Shown one piece after another: positions 6,003-9,876 of a DNA stretch of 9,876 nucleotides; positions within the stretch are counted from its first letter, which is position 1; each line of letters starts with the position of its first letter. Below the pieces are notes generated by a model. That model had not been told where the DNA came from. It saw only the letters and a program-made list of their open reading frames with translations, and ran no database searches. Origin of the DNA: JAPLYB01 sp964500015 (GTDB taxonomy: Archaea > Nanobdellota > Nanobdellia > Pacearchaeales > UBA284); the NCBI GenBank assembly GCA_964500015.1, contig CAZCMN010000031.1, forward strand, positions 1 through 9,876, given 5' to 3'. The translations under genes were made by a program, and so were the position numbers.

Positions 6003-6470
6003 CTAGGAAACCACTAAAGTAGGAACAAAATGAGGTTTTTTTATTTTGGATAATTCTTCTAAAAAATCTTTTTTGCTATTCAAAAAATTATTAAGTCCTT
6101 TTAAGGTTATAACTGATTCGTCTGGGAATTTATCATCTCCATAGTATTTATTAGATACAATTAAGACTTTAGAGTTTATTGAAAGAATTTTAAATAAAGC
6201 TAATAAATCACATTCTTCAACAGTACCCTCTGGTGGTATTCCAATTAATGACGCAGAATTTTTTATCCAATTAGTATACAAGAAATCTTTTCCTTCTACT
6301 TTTTTACTTATTTTTTCATAAACTTGCGGAATTACCCATGCTTTCTTTTCATATTCTCTTAATGCTAAATAATCAAAAAATAACTGTATTCTTTTACTCT
6401 TTTCTTCATCACTAGAATAAAAATCCTCTATTAATTCATCACAAATAATGAATATCGTTCTCTCTTTCAT
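6003..6470 (-). CDS. PIN-like protein, candidate toxin of a VapBC-type pair
   Basis: The protein has 155 residues from ATG 6470, preferred over a TTG at 6491 that directly follows the upstream stop. The pattern resembles a divergent PIN ribonuclease domain: a first strand with an acidic residue (IFIICDEL, D11), a central helix with acidic residues (VYEKI), then EECDLLALFKILSINSKVLIVSNKYYGDD (E86, D88, D112/D113) and a final VITLKGLNNFL strand-helix. These are the positions where PIN domains carry their metal-binding acids. It is longer than most VapC proteins, with a Lys-rich C-terminal tail. The upstream gene encodes a 72-residue protein 21 bases away, the usual antitoxin-toxin order. Assignment is by pattern only; it could be another PIN/NYN-type nuclease. 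It converges on the methyltransferase. Confidence 0.5.
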   Translation of the reverse strand: MKERTIFIICDELIEDFYSSDEEKSKRIQLFFDYLALREYEKKAWVIPQVYEKISKKVEGKDFLYTNWIKNSASLIGIPPEGTVEECDLLALFKILSINSKVLIVSNKYYGDDKFPDESVITLKGLNNFLNSKKDFLEELSKIKKPHFVPTLVVS

Positions 6471-6491
6471 CGTAATTGGAATCAAAGTCAA

Positions 6492-6710
6492 TTAACTTAA
6501 TTTAATATCTAAAAGATTTGCTTTTTTTATTTCATTTCTCCAATGTTCTGCTGGAGTTTCTCCGACTAACTTAGTAACTACTAGTTTTGCTGGAGAATCC
6601 CTTTCTATCTTTAGCTCAACAAAATCTTCTTCAGAAATTCCATAATTTGCTCTTGCAATTTCATCAATTTCCTTGCCTCTCACAATCCTGATACTTATTG
6701 TTTTAGCCAT
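6492..6710 (-). CDS. Small protein upstream of the PIN-like gene, candidate antitoxin
   Basis: The protein has 72 residues from ATG 6710. A GTG at 6722 would add four residues. GGAAGTGG lies upstream of the ATG. The protein starts with a short beta strand (TISIRIVRG), followed by a helix and a second beta region (FVELKIERDSPAKLVVTKLV), then an acidic/basic C-terminal helix (TPAEHWRNEIKKANLL). This two-part layout, a small N-terminal domain and a partner-binding tail, is common in antitoxins, but I do not recognise a specific AbrB, RHH or Phd family match. It is the first gene inward from the right terminal repeat, and a TATA-like CTTAAATA (6771-6778, minus strand) made partly from that repeat could drive it. 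The role is inferred from its pairing with the PIN-like gene. Confidence 0.55.
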   Translation of the reverse strand: MAKTISIRIVRGKEIDEIARANYGISEEDFVELKIERDSPAKLVVTKLVGETPAEHWRNEIKKANLLDIKLS

Positions 6711-6771
6711 TTTTTTTACCACTTCCTTTTTTAAAAGTTTTTTGTATCTATCTTTTAAGATAATTAAACTA

Positions 6772-6808
6772 TTTAAGACTTTCTACCAACCGTTAAGGTA
6801 ACAATGTA
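6772..6808 (-). repeat. Right terminal inverted repeat (37 bp)
   Basis: Exact reverse complement of 2189-2225 over all 37 bases. Identity stops at 2226/6771, where the two inner sequences differ. The inner end contributes CTTAAA to a TATA-like site pointing into the element towards the antitoxin-like gene. Confidence 0.95.
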
Positions 6809-6817
6809 CCATAACCC
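6809..6817. repeat. Right copy of 9-bp target-site duplication
   Basis: CCATAACCC, identical to 2180-2188, directly follows the right terminal repeat and lies only a few bases before the secE TATA box. Confidence 0.85.
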
Positions 6818-6822
6818 AAACA

Positions 6823-6830
6823 TTTAAAAG
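6823..6830 (+). promoter_or_regulatory. TATA box of secE
   Basis: TTTAAAAG is centred 25 nt before the secE ATG at 6852, giving a leaderless message. It lies 14 bases outside the right end of the element, so secE kept its core promoter after the insertion. Confidence 0.5.
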
Positions 6831-6851
6831 TTGATTCTTTTTTTAATAAGC

Positions 6852-7037
6852 ATGTCAATTATTGTGAAATCTAAGCAGTTTATAAGTAAATGCTCTAGAG
6901 TATTAAAAGTAGCTAGAAAACCAACAACACAAGAACTTAAACAAGTTTCTAAAATTTCAGCTTTAGGATTGCTAGCAATTGGTTTTATTGGATTTGCAAT
7001 AAGTTTGATTTTCACATTATTATGGGGCGTGCTTTAA
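6852..7037 (+). CDS. secE: Preprotein translocase subunit SecE (Sec61 gamma)
   Basis: The protein has 61 residues. An amphipathic N-terminal helix on the cytoplasmic side (about 5-30, with LKVARKPTTQELKQVSKIS, the conserved 'R.a.kPt..E...v.k' motif) is followed by one transmembrane helix (about 36-58). This is the standard layout of archaeal SecE/Sec61 gamma, which clamps the SecY channel. ATG 6852 is chosen over TTG 6831 because of the TATA spacing and family length. It is followed by spt5, as in many archaea. The 150-base gap between them is longer than usual and contains hairpins. Confidence 0.93.
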   Translation: MSIIVKSKQFISKCSRVLKVARKPTTQELKQVSKISALGLLAIGFIGFAISLIFTLLWGVL

Positions 7038-7071
7038 ACTAGGAGGACAGAGATAAATAATAAAAAACGCT

Positions 7072-7138
7072 TGTGCTATGCACATCAGTAAGTTATAAAT
7101 TAATAAATGGCACCTGCCTCAGCACAAAGTTTGGTGCT
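7072..7138 (+). promoter_or_regulatory. Alternative hairpins in the secE-spt5 spacer
   Basis: Two local hairpins are visible: TGTGC-TAT-GCACA (7072-7084) and AGCAC-8 nt-GTGCT (7121-7138). The left arm TTGTGCT (7071-7077) is also fully complementary to AGCACAA (7121-7127), so one long-range pairing competes with both local ones. Such mutually exclusive pairing is the hallmark of an attenuator or switch in the spt5 leader, but it may also mark a small RNA. A TATA-like TTATAAAT (7093-7100) lies between them. No further gene is visible in the 150-base spacer. Confidence 0.35.
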
Positions 7139-7187
7139 TTAAAATAAATTAAACTTAACCCTCAAATTTATATTACAAATACAAAAA

Positions 7188-7682
7188 ATGATTTTCATTG
7201 TCAAAGTTATAACAAACAAAGAAGAACAAGCAACCGAACTCATAGCTAATAGAGCTGAAAAAATGCATCTAGATGTTTTTTCAGTTATAAGACCTCATGG
7301 ATTAAGGGGATATATTTTACTAGAGGCACAGGACTATGAAACAGCTCAGCAATCTGCTTTAAACCTTCCTTATGTTAAAAGCGTTATTTTCAAGCCAATT
7401 GATTACAAGGAAGTTGAACATATTATTGAGCCAGCAGCAACAACAATCAATATTGAAAAAGGAGATGTTGTAGAAATTTTATCTGAGCCTTTCAAAAGAG
7501 AAAAAGCAAAAGTAGTCAGAGTAGACAAAACAAAAGAAGAAGTTGTTGTTGAATTATTAGAAGCAGCTGTTCCAATTCCAATTACAGTTAAGTTAGATAA
7601 TGTTAAAGTTATAAGAAGAACAAAAGAAGAAGCAGAGGAAGAAGAAAAAGTAGATAATGCAGATGATTGGGAAAAGTTTTAA
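7188..7682 (+). CDS. spt5: Transcription elongation factor Spt5 (archaeal NusG)
   Basis: The protein has 164 residues. The N-terminal NGN domain (about 1-80, beginning MIFIVKVITNKEEQATELIANRA and including the RGYILLEA strand) binds the RNA polymerase clamp. The KOW domain (about 90-142: KGDVVEILSEPFKREKAKVVRVD...VPIPITVKLDNVKVI) is complete. An acidic tail of about 18 residues follows. Known role: together with Spt4 it makes elongation processive and links polymerase to the ribosome. The ATG at 7188 gives the family's normal N-terminus. A ribosomal protein gene, often next in archaea, does not follow here; instead a structured spacer and a gene on the other strand come next. Confidence 0.95.
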   Translation: MIFIVKVITNKEEQATELIANRAEKMHLDVFSVIRPHGLRGYILLEAQDYETAQQSALNLPYVKSVIFKPIDYKEVEHIIEPAATTINIEKGDVVEILSEPFKREKAKVVRVDKTKEEVVVELLEAAVPIPITVKLDNVKVIRRTKEEAEEEEKVDNADDWEKF

Positions 7683-7741
7683 TTTTTCTGTAAGTTTTTA
7701 AAATCTCTTTAAAATTTATTTAATTGGTTTTGCATTCGTTG

Positions 7742-7799
7742 TGAACTCTGAGTTCAGTAAAACAATCTGTCATGCCAACAGGCACAAAGTCTGACAGAA
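7742..7799 (+). ncRNA. Candidate structured RNA downstream of spt5
   Basis: Two hairpins lie in tandem. GAACT-CTG-AGTTC is at 7743-7755. A longer stem TCTGTCA/TGACAGA (7766-7772 with 7792-7798) encloses TGCC-AACA-GGCA (7773-7784), with a 7-base bulge (CAAAGTC) on one side. The segment is richer in G+C than the flanking AT-rich spacer. A TTTATTTAA-like TATA element near 7718 would place a start close to 7743. It could be a small RNA or the 3' end of the spt5 message. The one-sided internal loop resembles an H/ACA guide pocket, but the match is weak. The strand is assumed. Confidence 0.35.
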
Positions 7800-7831
7800 A
7801 AACAGATTAATTACTTAATTCAATTTATTTT

Positions 7832-8533
7832 TTATTGTTCGTATATCACATAGTATGCTACAACTATGAATAATGCCACTAACAAACCAACAATTAAAGT
7901 TGGGAACCATCCTGTTAATGGTATAAGGAATAGCATGACTCCTGTCAATACTAAGAAAAATACAGTCAAGTTTCTTGATCCAAAGAAAATTTTAGTTCCA
8001 GGGCCTATTGGGATACAAGTCAAGAATGCCAGCAATGCTGGATAAATCGCCAAGCTAGATAAACCAACAACTTTTAAGATTAAAGCAAAAATCAAAGCTG
8101 CTGTAGGTCCAGCAACAACTATTTTTGCAACATCAACATCATCTATATTTGAAAATCTTTTTCTTATTCTTCCTGTTTTAGGTTCAACATCCAAACCTAG
8201 GATAGCAAGCCATTTTATATTTCCTGCTGTAATTAAAAATAATAATATTGGTAAGACAAGCCATAATGGGAATGGCCATTTGAATTTATAAGTATCTCTA
8301 AACCAGTATTGCCTAAAAGAAAGCCACTTTATTTTTATATCACAATTATAATACCAAGCTGCAATTTTTTGTCCAGCAATATAAATAAATAGCATAACTA
8401 AAGAAAAAGCAAACATCAAAAGAAAATCAGCAGGTTCAATAGACAAAACCGGCCATTTGAATTGAGTTGCTAAAACTAATCCAAGTAATACTGAAGAAAC
8501 AATCCAAACAAGGAACTCATCAAAGTTAATCAT
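7832..8533 (-). CDS. Multi-pass membrane protein, site-2-protease (M50) fold without catalytic residues
   Basis: The protein has 233 residues with about six hydrophobic segments. Its layout follows archaeal M50/site-2 proteases. A first helix pair is followed by IYIAGQKIAAWYYNCDIKIKW (50-70), aligning with the HExxH helix 'aHELGHkivAwyyGC'; a central VAGPTAALIFALIL (139-152) matches the conserved 'aGP.aNl'; and FLTCIPIGPGTKIFFGSRNL (170-189) matches the region that normally carries 'lP..PLDGskiffgsr'. At every catalytic position the metal ligands are replaced: the His-Glu-His set reads Y-I-Q and the LDG Asp is lost. I therefore call it an inactive homologue, comparable in concept to other pseudoproteases that bind membrane clients. 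It is divergent from the DUF4190-like gene. Confidence 0.7.
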   Translation of the reverse strand: MINFDEFLVWIVSSVLLGLVLATQFKWPVLSIEPADFLLMFAFSLVMLFIYIAGQKIAAWYYNCDIKIKWLSFRQYWFRDTYKFKWPFPLWLVLPILLFLITAGNIKWLAILGLDVEPKTGRIRKRFSNIDDVDVAKIVVAGPTAALIFALILKVVGLSSLAIYPALLAFLTCIPIGPGTKIFFGSRNLTVFFLVLTGVMLFLIPLTGWFPTLIVGLLVALFIVVAYYVIYEQ

Positions 8534-8557
8534 CTTCTTGTCTTCATATTTAATGAA

Positions 8558-8575
8558 AACATATTTAAATATGTT
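8558..8575. promoter_or_regulatory. Palindromic TATA site between divergent genes
   Basis: AACATATTTAAATATGTT is a perfect 18-bp palindrome. Its centre is 23-24 nt from the ATG at 8590 (leaderless on the plus strand) and 33 nt from the minus-strand ATG at 8533. A symmetric TATA box could recruit TBP in either direction, so it is probably a shared bidirectional promoter. Confidence 0.5.
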
Positions 8576-8589
8576 CTTCTTAACTAGAA

Positions 8590-8850
8590 ATGGAACAAAT
8601 TGGTGAATCCAAAACTAATACCTTGGCAATAGTAGGATTTATTCTTTCTTTTATAATTCCAATTGTCGGATTAATCCTTTGCATAATCACCTTAAGTCAG
8701 ATTAAAAAAACAGGCGAAAAAGGAAAAGGTTTAGCTGTTGCAGGAATAATTATTTTTGGAGTTTTAGTATTAATTGGGATTATTGCAATGATAATTTCTT
8801 TCGTAGTATTGAATCCAGGAACGCAAGCTCCATTACCCTATGGTCCTTAA
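8590..8850 (+). CDS. Small membrane protein, DUF4190-like
   Basis: The protein has 86 residues. Two transmembrane helices (about 12-34 and 47-74) are joined by a short polar loop containing LSQIKKTGEKGKGLAVAGI, the characteristic 'i..L.qIkktgekGkGlAiaGii' pattern of DUF4190-type proteins. The short N-terminus and the proline-rich C-terminus (NPGTQAPLPYGP) lie on the same side of the membrane. The function of the family is unknown. The ATG fits the palindromic TATA site. It converges with the Nudix gene across a 20-base gap. Confidence 0.8.
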   Translation: MEQIGESKTNTLAIVGFILSFIIPIVGLILCIITLSQIKKTGEKGKGLAVAGIIIFGVLVLIGIIAMIISFVVLNPGTQAPLPYGP

Positions 8851-8870
8851 AGCATTTATTTAGGTTTCGT

Positions 8871-9266
8871 TCATAATAGTTTAACAGACTTAAGATTTTT
8901 TTCTACACCATTTAAACAATCAAAATTTTTTATTTCTTCTAACCCAATCCAGGTATGCTCTGAATGTTCTTTTGGATCTATTTTAATTTTACTTTCTTTA
9001 ACTTCAATAAGAAATGGAAAAGTCACCCATTTTTTATCTTCTGAAATAACCTCTAAAACCTCTCCTTGAAAAATAATTTTTCCATCCAATCCAGTTTCTT
9101 CTTTAACTTCTCTTAAAACACAATCTTCTACTGGCTCAAATTCTTTTATATACCCTGAAACAAACTCCCATTTATTTGCAGCATTATAGCTTTTAGCATT
9201 TCTTTTTAAAAGAAGAAATTTATCTTTAAATTTAACAATTCCAACAACAATTACAAAACTTTTCAT
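8871..9266 (-). CDS. Nudix hydrolase
   Basis: The protein has 131 residues. The complete Nudix box G-x5-E-x7-R-E-x2-E-E-x-G-L runs from G38 to L60 (GYIKEFE...REVKEETGL), with all metal-binding Glu residues (E53, E56, E57) present, so it is likely an active Mg-dependent pyrophosphohydrolase of nucleoside diphosphates linked to X. Substrate is not predictable from the sequence. The start at ATG 9266 overlaps the stop of the upstream ATPase gene as ATGA, which indicates translational coupling, and a purine-rich GAAGGG lies just before it. A longer reading from 9305 is open but would run far into the ATPase gene. The family pattern 'V...ivk..dk.LL.KR' begins right after this Met. Confidence 0.92.
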   Translation of the reverse strand: MKSFVIVVGIVKFKDKFLLLKRNAKSYNAANKWEFVSGYIKEFEPVEDCVLREVKEETGLDGKIIFQGEVLEVISEDKKWVTFPFLIEVKESKIKIDPKEHSEHTWIGLEEIKNFDCLNGVEKNLKSVKLL

Positions 9267-9876
9267 TTTCCCTTCTTCAACTCTTTTTTCATCCAGTCTT
9301 GCCATTCCATGAAAACTCTTTTTCCTTTCGGTACCCCTATCTCGCGCTGGATTTTTTCAGAAATCTCATGAAATGCATTATTGCTTCTTAAACACCATGG
9401 TGCTTCGAGCATATCAGGTTTTTTTGCTTTAACACTTGCTTCAACTAAAGTTTGTTTTATCTTTGCCCTTAAAACAATATTATCCCAAACAGCATCCCAC
9501 GAACCTGCCCAGCCTTTTACATTTGAAGCAATTTCTTTTAAAACTTCTGATTCACCATTAACAAAATCATCTGATGCTTTGATATCATCTTTAATAACAT
9601 CATACTTCATCAAATCAAGAAAACCTTTTTCAGCTAAAGGATCAATTGTCCAGTGTTTTCTTACTTCTGTGATTTCAAGCAATCTTCTCCATCTGTGCAT
9701 GCCATCTGGACTTTTAATTGGATTAACAACAGCAATAATATCTGTTGCTTTAAAACTAGTTGTTGGAACTTTTAAATCATTTACAACTCTGTCAAAAACA
9801 CCATATGGAGAAGCTCCGTGAATTGTTCCTGCAACAACATTTGCTAAAGCGCCAACTCGCATAGCTTCATATAAAG
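9263..9876 (-). CDS. Type II/IV secretion system ATPase (GspE/VirB11/FlaI family), C-terminal part
   Basis: The frame is open to the window edge (Leu-Tyr-Glu-Ala before the Met at 9862), so the N-terminal part lies outside. The visible start, RVGALANVVAGTIHGASPYGVFDRVVNDL, carries the His-box segment 'GTIHG.sPygv..Rv..dl' conserved in archaeal secretion ATPases. Then come FKATDIIAVVNPI and the 'R....I.EV.KHW' region, and a helical C-terminal domain. The Walker A and B motifs must be upstream and cannot be checked. Known role: hexameric motor for assembling type IV pilus-like or archaellum-like filaments at the membrane. It is followed directly by the Nudix gene through an ATGA overlap. Confidence 0.88.
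   Translation of the reverse strand, partial: LYEAMRVGALANVVAGTIHGASPYGVFDRVVNDLKVPTTSFKATDIIAVVNPIKSPDGMHRWRRLLEITEVRKHWTIDPLAEKGFLDLMKYDVIKDDIKASDDFVNGESEVLKEIASNVKGWAGSWDAVWDNIVLRAKIKQTLVEASVKAKKPDMLEAPWCLRSNNAFHEISEKIQREIGVPKGKRVFMEWQDWMKKELKKGK

Larger units (their letters stand above)
2189..6808. mobile_element. 4.6-kb unit transposon carrying a restriction-modification and a toxin-antitoxin-like module
   Basis: The 4,620-bp element is bounded by perfect 37-bp inverted repeats and flanked by a 9-bp direct repeat. It contains one transposase with zinc ribbon and DDE residues, and no second copy of any IS. In order it carries a PD-(D/E)XK nuclease (+), a winged-helix-like protein (-), a repeat-containing divergent promoter region, a structured leader, the transposase (+), a HinfI-like methyltransferase (+), a cUUCGg hairpin, and a PIN-like gene with a small upstream partner (-). 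Deleting the element plus one repeat copy restores a continuous spacer between the gene ending at 2177 and secE, so it appears to be an insertion relative to the ftsZ-secE-spt5 backbone. That the transposase acts on these ends is inference. Alternatively the element could be moved in trans by another transposase. Confidence 0.88.

Noticed and set aside
7107..7142. An 11-codon reading frame (ATG GCA ... TAA) in the secE-spt5 spacer
   Set aside because: Too short to support, without ribosome-binding site, and it coincides with hairpin-forming sequence.
7742..7799. A C/D-box guide RNA, based on two CTGA motifs
   Set aside because: No acceptable RUGAUGA C or C' box is present at the required positions.
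9381..9821. 146-codon open frame antisense to the secretion ATPase
   Set aside because: It is fully contained in a gene with conserved ATPase motifs and shows no family pattern of its own.
1..9876. CRISPR arrays or cas-like genes
   Set aside because: No regularly spaced repeats of suitable length and no Cas-like protein were found. The only tandem repeat is the two-copy operator-like pair at 3639-3673.

Overview
The window looks like chromosomal DNA of a small, AT-rich archaeon, most likely of DPANN type (Woesearchaeota/Pacearchaeota-like). The evidence is an FtsZ of archaeal type, the typically archaeal company of ftsZ, secE and spt5 (archaeal NusG), an archaeal FKBP prolyl isomerase, and TATA boxes lying about 24-26 nt upstream of several start codons, as expected for leaderless archaeal mRNAs. 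The lineage is inferred from gene content and composition, not from a search.

The backbone is in two parts. On the left are the 3' end of an FKBP-type prolyl isomerase (1-384), ftsZ (473-1600) and an unrecognised ORF overlapping the ftsZ end (1566-2177). On the right are secE (6852-7037), spt5 (7188-7682), a membrane protein that looks like a site-2 protease without its catalytic residues (7832-8533, minus), a small DUF4190-like membrane protein (8590-8850), a Nudix hydrolase (8871-9266, minus) and the C-terminal part of a type II/IV secretion ATPase (9263-9876, minus, cut by the window edge).

Between them, at 2189-6808, lies a 4,620-bp element with perfect 37-bp terminal inverted repeats, flanked by a 9-bp direct repeat (CCATAACCC) that reads as a target-site duplication. 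Removing the element and one repeat copy restores a simple spacer just upstream of the secE TATA box. The element carries one DDE transposase (3835-4776), a predicted PD-(D/E)XK restriction endonuclease (2271-2912), an adenine methyltransferase closely resembling M.HinfI (GANTC specificity predicted; 4779-5879), a winged-helix-like protein (2896-3585, minus) and a two-gene module resembling a PIN-toxin/antitoxin pair (6710-6003, minus).

The element also holds unusual non-coding structure. A 23-bp-period direct repeat lies between divergent promoters, a GC-rich pseudoknot-capable leader precedes the transposase, and a TATA-preceded hairpin with a cUUCGg tetraloop follows the methyltransferase. 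My interpretation is a self-contained archaeal unit transposon whose cargo (restriction-modification plus toxin-antitoxin) could act as a double addiction module favouring its retention.
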